Assembly: GCF_003967195.1 (NCBI RefSeq)
Contig: NZ_AP018725.1
Coordinates: 1,116,001 to 1,180,000 of the forward strand
DNA from: Sulfuriflexus mobilis
GTDB taxonomy: Bacteria; Pseudomonadota; Gammaproteobacteria; AKS1
Direction: 5' to 3'
DNA: 64,000 nucleotides
Shown: piece by piece, positions 1 through 8,762 of the stretch
Layout of the letters: every line of letters begins with the position of its first letter
How positions within the stretch are numbered: position 1 is the stretch's first letter
Made by a program: the position numbers and the translations under genes
Notes under the pieces: model-generated
What the model was told of the DNA's origin: nothing
The model's input: the letters and a program-made list of their open reading frames with translations, nothing else
Database searches by the model: none

Positions 1-608
1 GCGGAGTCGAAAAAACATGCGCTGTTTGCCATATTGATCATTTTTGCGGTAAGGGCCAGATCAGTTTCAATGATGCGAGCCACTTCGGTAATCGATACCT
101 CGTCGGCTGTAATAGCCTGCCGTACCTTGATAGCGATCTCAGGCAGTCCAGGAAGAGTAATATTGTTATTTTTATATTCCTCAAGAATCTGGTTGAACAA
201 GCCCTGCTCAGTCTGGGAAACATCAATGTTATCTACATCATAGCCAACTCCTTCATCTTCTTTTTTCAATAGTTCATACAAACTGCAGTCAAAACGTATA
301 ATCAGACTATCGTCCATGGCACTGGCCGTAACAGCAAGATTCTCCTTAAATAACGGGCAGTCGCGAGACACCTTGCGTGGCGACATATTAGTCTTGAGAT
401 TGGTCTCGATCATCATGCCTTGTAAGGTGTATATCAGCCAGTGTTGCTCATTTACCCCGGCCAGGCGGTCCCCCCGCTTGAGACGCTGGAAACGTGCCTT
501 TTTGAACAGGCGTGCGCGTGCTTTCTGGCTAAGCTGGTTAACCGGGAATAAATCATCCATAAAACTCATGTCGAGATGATGTTCCCAGGCGGTACGGTTG
601 GATGACAT
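1..608 (-). CDS. HDOD-domain signalling protein, 3' part cut by the window edge
   Basis: The gene runs off the left end of the window; 202 N-terminal residues are visible. The ATG at 608 follows an AGGAG box at a 7-base spacing. Residues about 20-110 resemble a cyclic-nucleotide-binding-like beta-roll (RLKRGDRLAG, then LIYTLQGMMIE). After a linker, residues about 150-202 match the start of an HDOD domain (LPGLPEIAIKVRQAI, TDLALTAKMINMANS). HDOD proteins act in signalling and stress regulation without the metal-dependent hydrolase activity of true HD domains. A second HDOD protein lies at 8763-10160. The missing C-terminus prevents saying whether an output domain follows. Confidence 0.75.
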   Translation of the reverse strand, partial: MSSNRTAWEHHLDMSFMDDLFPVNQLSQKARARLFKKARFQRLKRGDRLAGVNEQHWLIYTLQGMMIETNLKTNMSPRKVSRDCPLFKENLAVTASAMDDSLIIRFDCSLYELLKKEDEGVGYDVDNIDVSQTEQGLFNQILEEYKNNNITLPGLPEIAIKVRQAITADEVSITEVARIIETDLALTAKMINMANSACFFDS

Positions 609-969
609 GTTAATGCTCCTGTTCCACTGCCAATCTTAAATATGGCAAGGTGGATTGTGGTAATCGGACAGGTTAGTGCTAATGTCCCATGATTGATTAC
701 CCATTATGCTGTGGTACTCGCACAGGTTATGACCCGGGTTTTCATGACACTGTATTTCTCTAAGAGTAAGGAGACAGAGGGCTTATCGGCAGCTTGGTGC
801 AGAACTTGAAAAACCTTGTTTTATTAGAGGTTTTTTTGCCCGATGATGCCCGTCGCGGCGGTGTGCCCGCTGCGGGCCTGGATCACTGCCAATACATCTG
901 TCAGTCTGGTCAATTCAGCCAGTGCATGCGGGATGTCCTCTGCCATCTGTAGCGCCTCGTTACTCAGGG
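609..969. other. Intergenic region between the HDOD gene and htpG
   Basis: No convincing gene is visible. A perfect inverted repeat AAAAACCT/AGGTTTTT (809-816 and 828-835, 11-base loop) ends in a T run and may act as a terminator. A 53-codon minus-strand frame at 985-824 is considered and rejected elsewhere because its start lies inside the htpG promoter. Confidence 0.4.
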
Positions 970-998
970 CTTGAAAGCGCCTCATGCTGTCCCCATGT
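970..998 (+). promoter_or_regulatory. Sigma-32 heat-shock promoter of htpG
   Basis: CTTGAAA at 970-976 and CCCCATGT at 991-998 match the sigma-32 -35 and -10 consensus (CTTGAA, CCCCATNT), with 15 bases between CTTGAA and CCCC. The -10 element ends 41 bases before the htpG ATG. This is the expected arrangement for a heat-shock chaperone gene. Confidence 0.85.
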
Positions 999-1039
999 CA
1001 TTGCCAGCCATTATGTGAAAAACAGGAGCCTGACAACAG

Positions 1040-2929
1040 ATGACCGTTGAGACCCACAAAGAAACCCTTGAATTCCAGACAGAAGTGCAGCAACTGCTGC
1101 GCCTTATGATCCACTCGCTGTACTCGAATAAAGAGATATTCCTGCGTGAACTGATTTCGAATGCCTCGGATGCCTGCGACAAGCTGCGTTTTGAGGCCCT
1201 CGCCGATGATGCCCTGTTTGAAGGCGATAGTGCGCTGGGTGTGAGCGTTTCCTTTGATAAGGAGGCGAAGACCCTGACCATCGCCGATAACGGCATCGGT
1301 ATGTCGCGCGAGGAGGTTATCGATAATATCGGTACCATCGCCAAGTCTGGCACCAAGCAGTTTTTTGAATCCCTGACCGGTGACCAGGCCAGTGACGCTA
1401 ATCTCATTGGCCAGTTCGGTGTCGGTTTCTATTCGGCCTTTATCGTTGCCGACAAGGTCACACTCGAAACCCGTCGTGCCGGTACCGGTAGTGAGCACGG
1501 GGTACGCTGGGAGTCGGCCGGTGAGGGCGATTTCTCGCTGGAGACGATTGAGCGTGACAAGCACGGCACCACGGTCATCCTGCACCTGCGCGATGATGAA
1601 GATGAATTCCTCGATGGCTTCCGCCTGCGCAATATCATTCGTAAATACTCCGATCATATCAGTCTGCCGATCAGCATGCCGGCGGAGGGAGAAGACAAGG
1701 CCGGTGAACTGGAGACAGTGAACAGCGCCTCGGCACTCTGGGCGCGTAGTAAATCCGAGATCAGCGACGAGGAATATAACGAGTTTTACAAACACGTTGC
1801 CCATGACTTCCAGGACCCGTTGTGCCATTTGCATAACCGTGTCGAGGGCAAACTCGAATACACCTCACTCTTGTATGTCCCCTCGAAGGCGCCGTTTGAC
1901 CTATGGGATCGCGACAGCCGTCACGGCATCAAGCTGTATGTGCGCCGCGTCTTTATCATGGACGATGCCGAGCAGCTTATGCCACAGTACCTGCGTTTTG
2001 TGCGTGGAGTGATCGACTCCGCGGACCTGCCGCTGAACGTCTCGCGTGAAATCCTGCAGCACAACAAGACCATTGACAGCATGCGCGCCGGTTCGGTGAA
2101 AAAGGTCCTTGGCATGCTGGAAGCCATGGCCAAAAATGATGCAGAAAAATACGCCGGTTTCTGGGGCGAGTTTGGCCGTGTCATGAAGGAAGGCCCGGGC
2201 GAAGACTTTGCCAACCGCGAACAGATTGCCAAGTTGTTGCGCTTTGCCTCGACTCACAGCAATACCGAAACCCAGGATGTCTCACTGGATGACTACATTG
2301 CCCGTATGCAGGAAGGGCAGGACAAGATCTACTACATTACCGCCGACAGTTTCAATGCGGCAAAGAACAGCCCGCACCTCGAAATCTTCCGTAAGAAGGG
2401 TATTGAAGTCCTGCTCCTCGCCGAGCGCGTAGATGAATGGCTGGTCTCTTCACTGACCGAGTACGATGGCAAGATGCTGCAATCTGTGGCTAAGGGTGAC
2501 CTTGACCTCGGTGCGCTCGAAGACCAGGAAGAGAAGGCCCAGCAGGAAAGCATCGAAAAGGAAAATGCCGACTTTATCGCGCGCATCAAGGCTAGCCTCG
2601 GCGAGGAGGTGAAAGACGTACGCGTTACCCATCGCCTCACGGATTCGCCGGCCTGTCTGGTCTCGGATGCGAATGACATAAGCGGTAATCTTGAGCGTAT
2701 CCTTAAGTCGGCCGGCCAGGATGTGCCGGACCTGAAACCCATCCTCGAGGTGAACCCGGGGCATGCCCTGATCAGTATGTTAAAGGAACAGACCGACGAG
2801 GCCCGTTTCAACGACTGGGTGCAGATCCTCTTCGATCAGGCCCTGCTCACCGAGGGTGGCCAGCTCGAAGACCCGGCCGCTTTCGTCCAGCGCCTGAACG
2901 CCATGTTACTGACCCTGGCCGAGAAATAA
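1040..2929 (+). CDS. htpG: Chaperone HtpG (bacterial Hsp90)
   Basis: The product is 629 residues, normal for HtpG. It is a cytoplasmic ATP-dependent chaperone that remodels client proteins under stress. The N-terminal GHKL ATPase motifs are present: [14 protein letters not shown] (N-box), DNGIGM (G1) and [11 protein letters not shown] (G2 loop). The middle-domain signature [11 protein letters not shown] is at about residue 330. An AGGAG box lies 11 bases before the ATG, and a consensus sigma-32 promoter lies just upstream, so heat induction is likely. A GC-rich hairpin follows the stop. No partner gene is adjacent. Confidence 0.98.
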   Translation: MTVETHKETLEFQTEVQQLLRLMIHSLYSNKEIFLRELISNASDACDKLRFEALADDALFEGDSALGVSVSFDKEAKTLTIADNGIGMSREEVIDNIGTIAKSGTKQFFESLTGDQASDANLIGQFGVGFYSAFIVADKVTLETRRAGTGSEHGVRWESAGEGDFSLETIERDKHGTTVILHLRDDEDEFLDGFRLRNIIRKYSDHISLPISMPAEGEDKAGELETVNSASALWARSKSEISDEEYNEFYKHVAHDFQDPLCHLHNRVEGKLEYTSLLYVPSKAPFDLWDRDSRHGIKLYVRRVFIMDDAEQLMPQYLRFVRGVIDSADLPLNVSREILQHNKTIDSMRAGSVKKVLGMLEAMAKNDAEKYAGFWGEFGRVMKEGPGEDFANREQIAKLLRFASTHSNTETQDVSLDDYIARMQEGQDKIYYITADSFNAAKNSPHLEIFRKKGIEVLLLAERVDEWLVSSLTEYDGKMLQSVAKGDLDLGALEDQEEKAQQESIEKENADFIARIKASLGEEVKDVRVTHRLTDSPACLVSDANDISGNLERILKSAGQDVPDLKPILEVNPGHALISMLKEQTDEARFNDWVQILFDQALLTEGGQLEDPAAFVQRLNAMLLTLAEK

Positions 2930-2938
2930 ACCTCACGA

Positions 2939-2962
2939 CCGGCCCGGCTAAAGTCGGGCCGG
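2939..2962 (+). terminator. Hairpin after htpG
   Basis: CCGGCCCG and CGGGCCGG form an 8-bp GC stem around an 8-base loop, 10 bases after the htpG stop codon. There is no T tract, so it may be a weak terminator or a 3'-end stabiliser. Confidence 0.5.
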
Positions 2963-3010
2963 CCTCTGCCGATACCTTTCATATATAAGGTTATGTTGAG
3001 GGTATGCGGC

Positions 3011-3517
3011 ATGTCTATTCATCCCATTTCTGCTGTCTGGCTGGTAGTGTTTGGCCTGTTGTCGCTGCCGGTGGCTGCCATGGAGTCAGATGTGGTTGAG
3101 GATAATGAGCCACAGGCCGAGAGGATTAATCTTGAGGAATTCCCGCCGTATGTGCTTACGCAGAAATTCTTTGACAGCCTCTATCGCAAGGCCGAGGCTG
3201 CCCAGCCTGGCCCGGATGACTATGAAAAGGACTGCATGGTGCTGGATGACGAAGTCAGCATGCTCATGCCATTGACCTATCGCTATGTGCCGGGTTTTTA
3301 CAGTGATCCTAAAAATGCCTTTGCCATCTGGATGGGGACGCTCGGTGTGCTGTCGGTGACCGATGTCGAGGTACTGGATGTGCCACTTTGGTATGGCTAT
3401 CTAGGTTTCTCCGGTTATAAACGCCACGCCGAAGAAGTGCGTATTCGTAAGGCGAATCTGCGTATTGGGGCCCTGCGCCGGGTCAAGGCACGTAAGCGTT
3501 GTTTTGAGTCATTTTAA
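3011..3517 (+). CDS. Exported hypothetical protein
   Basis: The product is 168 residues from the ATG at 3011, chosen because GAGGG lies 8 bases upstream; an ATG at 2993 would add six residues. The N-terminus is a signal peptide (hydrophobic VWLVVFGLLSLP, probable cleavage after VAA). The rest is acidic and then basic, with KDCMVLDDEVSMLMP around residue 75 and a C-terminal run of Arg/Lys. I do not recognise the family. It stands alone between htpG and the Hsp15 gene. Confidence 0.65.
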   Translation: MSIHPISAVWLVVFGLLSLPVAAMESDVVEDNEPQAERINLEEFPPYVLTQKFFDSLYRKAEAAQPGPDDYEKDCMVLDDEVSMLMPLTYRYVPGFYSDPKNAFAIWMGTLGVLSVTDVEVLDVPLWYGYLGFSGYKRHAEEVRIRKANLRIGALRRVKARKRCFESF

Positions 3518-3518
3518 G

Positions 3519-3610
3519 ACGCAGAGGATGCAGAGGTCATTACGGAAATTGATCGTTATATTTATTGATTTTCTCCGCATTCATTGCGCCCGCGCGTCTC
3601 TGCGCCGGGC
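3519..3610. repeat. Degenerate inverted repeat of the GACGCAGAG type
   Basis: GACGCAGAGGATGCAGAGG at the left and a CTCCGCATT...GCGTCTCTGCGCC block at the right are imperfect inverted copies. The pattern resembles the better preserved element at 5239-5322. It fills most of the gap before the Hsp15 gene. Confidence 0.4.
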
Positions 3611-3679
3611 TTATATTCATTAATCTATTTCCTCTCTATTCAGGTTTTAAGTCACTTCCGCCTCGGGCATACTGCCTGT

Positions 3680-4075
3680 ATGTCGACTAATCCAGACAGC
3701 ATGCGCCTTGATAAGTGGTTATGGGCGGCGCGCTTTTATAAAACCCGCCCCAATGCCACCGAGGCGGTGAATGGTGGCAAGGTACATTTCAATGGCCAAC
3801 GCACCAAGCCCTCGCGTGCCGTGCAGTGCGGTGATGAATTGTCTATCCAGCGTGGCCCCTATCAATATACGGTGATCGTACATGCCCTGTGTAAACAACG
3901 TGGCCCGGCCACGCTCGCGCAAAGCCTCTATGAAGAGACCGCCGAGAGCCTCGCCGCCCGGGAAAAACTCGCCGCACAGCGCCAGGCCCAGGCGGTGCAG
4001 ACCGCGGCCCCGCATACGCGCCCGGACAAGCGCTCACGGCGCCATATCATCCGCTTTACCCGCCGTGAAAAATAG
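3680..4075 (+). CDS. hslR: S4-domain RNA-binding heat-shock protein Hsp15
   Basis: The product is 131 residues from the ATG at 3680. An upstream in-frame extension to 3584 lies in repeat-like DNA and is not supported. The S4 fold is visible at residues 8-65 (MRLDKWLWAARFYKTR, then GGKVHFNGQRTKPS, then GDELSI), followed by a basic tail ending RRHIIRFTRREK. Hsp15 recycles stalled 50S subunits that carry peptidyl-tRNA. No sigma-32 promoter was seen for this copy, although htpG is nearby. Confidence 0.88.
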   Translation: MSTNPDSMRLDKWLWAARFYKTRPNATEAVNGGKVHFNGQRTKPSRAVQCGDELSIQRGPYQYTVIVHALCKQRGPATLAQSLYEETAESLAAREKLAAQRQAQAVQTAAPHTRPDKRSRRHIIRFTRREK

Positions 4076-4177
4076 TTAATCCCTCATGCTTTATGCGGTC
4101 TAGTCAAAGCTGACTGCGGGATCCCTGATTAATCTGGTAAACTTCCGCTTTTGCTAATACAAGCATGCGGAGGTTTC

Positions 4178-5227
4178 ATGCGCCCGGCCCAGCTTTTAGC
4201 CGTACTGGACAGAGAATTCACAAGTACCCGCGAGGGGCACCACACACCCGTCATGCTGTGGGGTCCGCCCGGGGTAGGGAAATCGCAGATGATCGCGCAG
4301 ATCGCCGCGCAGCGGCAGGTGCCGGTCATTGATATTCGTCTCTCGCAGATGGAGCCGACCGACCTGCGCGGCATCCCGTTCCGCAGCGGTGATACGGTGG
4401 AGTGGGCGATCCCGGCCTTGTTGCCGGATGCCGCGCGACATGGTGAAAGTGGCATCCTCTTCCTTGATGAGATCACCTCGGCGGCACCGACGGTCTCGGC
4501 GGCCGCCTACCAGCTGATCCTTGACCGACGCCTTGGCGAATACAAGGTGCCGGATGGCTGGGCGATCTTTGCCGCCGGTAACCGCCAGGGTGACCGTGGC
4601 GTCACCTATACCATGCCGGCACCGCTGGCGAACCGCTTTTCGCACTTCGAAGTCGATACCCACCTCGATGACTGGGTCGCCTGGGCCTATGCGAATGGTA
4701 TCGATGAACGCGTCATAGCCTTTTTGCGTTTCCGCCCCGAGCTGCTGTTTGATTTTGACCCGGCGCATAACCCGGTCGCCTTCCCGTCGCCGCGTTCCTG
4801 GGAGTTTGCCCATCGCGGTCTGCAAAAGTTCGGTGACAACCCGGAACTGTTACTCGGTGCCTTGCAGGCCTGTGTCGGTCCGGCCGCGGGTATCGAATTA
4901 AAGGCCTTTGTCGATAACCTCGACAACATGCCCGACATCGATGCGATCATGCGCGGTGAAGACGTTAACGTACCGAAGGAGATCGACCTGCAATATGCCG
5001 TGGCCGCCGCGCTCGTCGGTCGTGCCATCCGCGCCAAGGGCGAGGGCAATAGCCAGGAGGTCTGGGGACATATTCTCGATTATGCACGCAACTTCCCGCA
5101 ACGCGAGATGGGCGTCATGCTGGTCTCTGACATGCATCGAGCCGTCGGTGAAGAGATGTTCAGCGTGCCACAGTTTGCCGACTGGGCGAAGGCCATCGCC
5201 GATGTCATGCTCTACAATAGCAACTAG
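4178..5227 (+). CDS. MoxR-type AAA+ ATPase
   Basis: The product is 349 residues. The ATG at 4178 follows GGAGG by 6 bases; a TTG nine codons upstream is less likely. The Walker A motif is GPPGVGKS near residue 30, Walker B is GILFLDEI near residue 90, and sensor 1 is AAGNRQGD. MoxR ATPases work with VWA-domain partners as chaperone-like remodelling machines. Here the next gene encodes a VWA-type protein, so the two probably act together. A 3'-flanking palindromic repeat separates them. The substrate is unknown. Confidence 0.9.
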   Translation: MRPAQLLAVLDREFTSTREGHHTPVMLWGPPGVGKSQMIAQIAAQRQVPVIDIRLSQMEPTDLRGIPFRSGDTVEWAIPALLPDAARHGESGILFLDEITSAAPTVSAAAYQLILDRRLGEYKVPDGWAIFAAGNRQGDRGVTYTMPAPLANRFSHFEVDTHLDDWVAWAYANGIDERVIAFLRFRPELLFDFDPAHNPVAFPSPRSWEFAHRGLQKFGDNPELLLGALQACVGPAAGIELKAFVDNLDNMPDIDAIMRGEDVNVPKEIDLQYAVAAALVGRAIRAKGEGNSQEVWGHILDYARNFPQREMGVMLVSDMHRAVGEEMFSVPQFADWAKAIADVMLYNSN

Positions 5228-5238
5228 AATATTATGTC

Positions 5239-5322
5239 TTACCGCCAAGTACGCAAAGTTACGCGAAGTTAATGAGAAGATATGGCATTCCTTTGCGTTA
5301 CTTAGCGACCTTCGCGGTTAAA
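5239..5322. repeat. Palindromic repeat with CGCNAAGT periodicity
   Basis: The left arm (TACCGCCAAGTACGCAAAG) and the right arm (CTTTGCG...CCTTCGCGGTTA) are imperfect reverse complements. Short CGC/AAGT units recur about every 11 bases. The element occupies the gap between the AAA+ and VWA genes. Related degenerate copies lie at 3519-3610 and 16131-16159. Confidence 0.65.
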
Positions 5323-5329
5323 TATCATT

Positions 5330-6622
5330 ATGTCTAATGATGTCGAAACAAAACTTGCCGCTGCACGCACTCGGTTAATCCTTGATAAACCGTTTCTTGG
5401 CGCGCTGGTGTTGCGTCTGCCGATGGAGCAGGCCTCGGCCGAGTGGTGCAAGACCACCGCCACCGATGCAAAAACGTTTTACTTCAATCACGATTACATC
5501 GATGCACTTTCACTGGACCAAACCCAGTTTGTATTGGCGCATGAAGCGCTGCATTGCGCACTGTCACACTTTGCACGCCGTCAGCATCGCCTCAAGCATC
5601 GTTGGGACCTGGCCTGTGACCTGGCCGTCAATCCTTTACTGGTTAACGATGGTCTGAAACCCTGCCCCGATACACTCTATGACCCGCAATACGAAAACAT
5701 GACCGCCGAGGAGATCTATCCCTCGATTGACGACCTTGATGACCGCGAGACCCATGACCAGCACATCTACGATGAAGATGAGCAACAGCAAGACGATTCA
5801 GGCCAGCAGGATCAAAAGGGCCAGGGCGGTGCCGGCGGTGATAAAAAAGACCAGGACCCGCAGCAGGACAGCAGCAGTGGTGGAGGTGACAAGCCACGTG
5901 ATGAACAAAGTAACAGCCAGGGTAATGCCAACCAGGCCGAGCTTGATGAGAACCTTGGCGGTGCACCGCAGCCGCCACCGTTGAATGAGTCTGAGAAGGA
6001 AGCCTTGAGTGTACAGTGGCAGCAACGCCTTGCCGGCGCCGCACAACAGGCCATGCAGTCCGGCAAGATGGGCGAGGCGATGATGCGTCTGGTTGACCAC
6101 TTGTTACAACCACAACTGCCCTGGCGTATGTTACTGGCGCGTTATATGACGGCCGTTGCCCGGGATGATTACAGTTTCCAGCGGCCGTCACGGCGTGAGG
6201 GTGCGGCGATCTTGCCGAGCCTGCGCAGTGCACAACTCGACCTGACCGTGGTCGTGGATACCAGTGGTTCGATTAGTGATACTGAGATCTCGGAGTTTGT
6301 TTCCGAGATCGATGCCATTAAAGGCCAGATGCAGGCGCGCATTACCCTGCTGGCCTGTGATGACAAATTAAGCGACAACGCCCCATGGACCTGTGAGGCA
6401 TGGGAAAGCTTTGAGGTCCCCGATGATATGCAGGGTGGTGGCGCGACGGATTTTCGTCCGGCCTTTGAGTTTGCCCACCAGCAGTCCAAGCAACCGGACC
6501 TGTTGATATACTTTACCGATGCCGAGGGCGAGTTCCCTGAACAGGAGGCGGGCTTCCCGGTGATCTGGCTGGTGAAGGGACGTGGCAAGGTGCCCTGGGG
6601 GCAGCGTATCCAGCTTAACTAA
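5330..6622 (+). CDS. VWA-like protein with metallopeptidase-like N-terminal domain (DUF2201 type)
   Basis: The product is 430 residues. Residues about 50-130 hold a zinc-metallopeptidase-like helix, LAHEALHCALSH. Residues about 145-220 are a low-complexity, Gln/Asp/Gly-rich linker. The C-terminal half is a von Willebrand A-like domain with a MIDAS-type VVVDTSGSIS at about residue 305. This layout matches the DUF2201 family, usually paired with MoxR ATPases. It lies 102 bases after the AAA+ gene, and the gap is a repeat. No clear ribosome binding site is visible. Confidence 0.85.
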   Translation: MSNDVETKLAAARTRLILDKPFLGALVLRLPMEQASAEWCKTTATDAKTFYFNHDYIDALSLDQTQFVLAHEALHCALSHFARRQHRLKHRWDLACDLAVNPLLVNDGLKPCPDTLYDPQYENMTAEEIYPSIDDLDDRETHDQHIYDEDEQQQDDSGQQDQKGQGGAGGDKKDQDPQQDSSSGGGDKPRDEQSNSQGNANQAELDENLGGAPQPPPLNESEKEALSVQWQQRLAGAAQQAMQSGKMGEAMMRLVDHLLQPQLPWRMLLARYMTAVARDDYSFQRPSRREGAAILPSLRSAQLDLTVVVDTSGSISDTEISEFVSEIDAIKGQMQARITLLACDDKLSDNAPWTCEAWESFEVPDDMQGGGATDFRPAFEFAHQQSKQPDLLIYFTDAEGEFPEQEAGFPVIWLVKGRGKVPWGQRIQLN

Positions 6623-7250
6623 CGAAGGACCTTGCCTGTTCGTAGCGTGCCAACAGGTACTGCCCGGCGGAATCCATGTTGTCGGCAAAACAGATAATGC
6701 CATCTTCATGGCCGAGCATAGTGATACAACCACGATCAGGATGTTGAAGGCCCTGGATTGATGCGGCAATGGCCAGGGCCATTGCCGGTGTGCCGTAACC
6801 GACCTCGGCGGGGGTACAGGCAAGCCCGAGCCTCTCGTGTTGTTGCCAGATGTCAGGGCTATGCACATGGATAACGGCCATCGTAGCGGGGCTGGCGCTA
6901 TACACGGCTGCGTGGCTCATGCACTCTGATGAAGGTTTTATCGGACCGTGTGATGAAACCCGGTTGTTAGCGATATCACAGTGTTCGATATGCGCATAGT
7001 CTTCGGCCGTAAGCCGGGCGAGCCCACCGGTTTGTGTGCCGCTGATGAGGAACGTGTTATCAGCCAGGCGGTGACTCATGTTGCCGTAGGCAAGACCGCC
7101 ATAACGTGCGCCGTCCTGGCCGATAAGCCCGTGGGCATGCATGCGCTGATGCCAGGACATGAGGCTGAGCAGCTCAGGGTAATCCACCGCCTGGCTAAAG
7201 CGGTGTGATAAATTATATTGAATAACGCCTTCTTGCTCATTCATGGTCAT
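6615..7250 (-). CDS. Class II aldolase/adducin-family protein
   Basis: The product is 211 residues. Family signatures are YGNMSHR near residue 57 (substrate-loop region), and HVHSPDIW near residue 125, which supplies metal-binding histidines. Class II aldolases of this type cleave sugar phosphates or act as epimerases and dehydratases in salvage pathways; the substrate cannot be read here. The 3' end overlaps the convergent VWA gene by 8 bases. Two ATGs (7250 and 7244) are possible and neither has a strong ribosome binding site. Confidence 0.8.
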   Translation of the reverse strand: MTMNEQEGVIQYNLSHRFSQAVDYPELLSLMSWHQRMHAHGLIGQDGARYGGLAYGNMSHRLADNTFLISGTQTGGLARLTAEDYAHIEHCDIANNRVSSHGPIKPSSECMSHAAVYSASPATMAVIHVHSPDIWQQHERLGLACTPAEVGYGTPAMALAIAASIQGLQHPDRGCITMLGHEDGIICFADNMDSAGQYLLARYEQARSFVS

Positions 7251-7330
7251 AGGGTATTAGCAACGGATAGAGTCAGTGTAACGTAATGATATAACGTTAT
7301 GCTGTATGAAATAATAGAAAAGGTGTAAGT

Positions 7331-8446
7331 GTGCCACTTTCAACAGAAGATAATTTGCGACTCAACGTAATGCTGGCCAGCCAGGTCGATGCTATACGCA
7401 TCGACGAGGGGCGCATGATCGTTTATGGCCTGTCTGCAACCAACGAGGCAGAGATCAGACTAAACCCGAACTGCAAGGATGAGCAATACATCAGGCAAGT
7501 GCGTGAACTGTTGTCCGCACATGTATTGGGCTCGCCAGGTGGTTATCCTGTTTATCTGAAACGCTGGACACGCATGGGACAAATGAAGGATGAAAGCCTG
7601 GCGGACCTCCTCAAATTGGGGGAACCCGAGGCCGTTATGGCGGTAGTCTGTGCGCCGGGTTTGACGGATGAACAGGCACGACTGGCCTGGTGGGCTTCGC
7701 CCGAGGCCGAGCATGCACGACGTATGCTGGAAAACGAACTCATTGTGAAAGGTTCCATGGGTAAGGAACTGGCAGATTTTCTGGTAGAGTTTTTGCCGTT
7801 TGAAGAAGACCCCTATGCAATTGTCCGCAGTGTGCGACTGGTTTTGCAGGCGGACCTGATCGATGACAAGACCCGTAAGTCCTTGTGGGAACGCGGCAGG
7901 AAGAAAAATGTTTTCCGCATCGGTTTTCTTGAGGCCTGTGCCGATGATCTTCCGGAAAGTATCCCGGCGCGCAGCGATGCCGAAGGCCTCGCCGAGGCCT
8001 TACAGTCGCTTGTGGATGAAGGCAACAGCCTGGCAGAAAGATTGTTGCGTGTTTTATCTTCAGAAGGACAAAGTTTCCTGGATACTGCTGAGACGATCCT
8101 GCGCAAGCCTTCTAATCAGGAAGTCGTGTGTGCATTGATGAATGCGCTGGGTAATTACTTCAGTGGGCAACAGCTGCATGGGCAGGGTGAACAGGATATC
8201 GAGCGGCTGCTTGCAGAGGCTGAATCGGCCTGTGCAGAGGGGGAGGCCGCCGCGATCATTTCTGCGTTGCCGGCATTACAGGCCGAGGTGGCGGCCATGC
8301 AGGTCCTGGCAAGGATTACCGATGAAGTCTGTACACCGGTTTTTGCCCGTACCGATGCCATCGGTACCGTGATGCGAAAGAAACTCGAGCCGGTGACGAC
8401 GCCCATCTTCCAGCAATTTACGACACTACGCGGTTCAGCTCCCTGA
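7331..8446 (+). CDS. dsrS: DsrS-type sulfur oxidation accessory protein
   Basis: The product is 371 residues from a GTG at 7331, with AAGG about 8 bases upstream. The sequence fits my recall of DsrS, the soluble protein of the Allochromatium dsr cluster: LRLNVMLAS near the N-terminus, VLGSPGGYPVYLKRWTRMG near residue 65, LGEPEAVMAVV, and FLVEFLPFEEDP. DsrS is linked to oxidation of stored sulfur in organisms that run the dsr pathway in reverse, but its biochemical role is unclear. No other dsr gene lies nearby, so it is detached from the main cluster. Confidence 0.75.
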   Translation: MPLSTEDNLRLNVMLASQVDAIRIDEGRMIVYGLSATNEAEIRLNPNCKDEQYIRQVRELLSAHVLGSPGGYPVYLKRWTRMGQMKDESLADLLKLGEPEAVMAVVCAPGLTDEQARLAWWASPEAEHARRMLENELIVKGSMGKELADFLVEFLPFEEDPYAIVRSVRLVLQADLIDDKTRKSLWERGRKKNVFRIGFLEACADDLPESIPARSDAEGLAEALQSLVDEGNSLAERLLRVLSSEGQSFLDTAETILRKPSNQEVVCALMNALGNYFSGQQLHGQGEQDIERLLAEAESACAEGEAAAIISALPALQAEVAAMQVLARITDEVCTPVFARTDAIGTVMRKKLEPVTTPIFQQFTTLRGSAP

Positions 8447-8762
8447 GCCAAGCCTCTGTATCGGCCCACCGGGGGGTTTTTCAAGTCCTCGCTGCAGTTA
8501 TTTACATATTTCCCCGTTCAAATCATAAGCAGCTGATATTTATATATAAATAAATCAGGTTTGTGTCGTGTGTTCTGTGAACTGCGCACGCCACCGCTAC
8601 AGAATATGGACTATATTTATTTACACGGACTGGGTGGGCCATAGCGGCTTACCGATACCAGGGAGGTGTCTGCACCAATAGTCATAACAAGGGTAGTCAT
8701 AACAATGGCGGTGTACGAAGGGATGGGGAGTAATGAACGTGCCCCCGGGCAAGGAAGGGATG
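8447..8762. other. Intergenic region upstream of the YbaK-HDOD gene
   Basis: No gene is supported. A direct repeat of TAGTCATAACAA occurs at 8679-8690 and 8694-8705. A short AT-rich stretch at 8530-8560 could hold a promoter. A 107-codon frame at 8666-8989 only shadows the next gene. Confidence 0.4.

Noticed and set aside
824-985. A 53-codon minus-strand frame (MRRFQALSNEAL...) upstream of htpG
   Set aside because: Its start codon lies inside the sigma-32 promoter of htpG and its end runs into a hairpin; no ribosome binding site of good quality and no known family.
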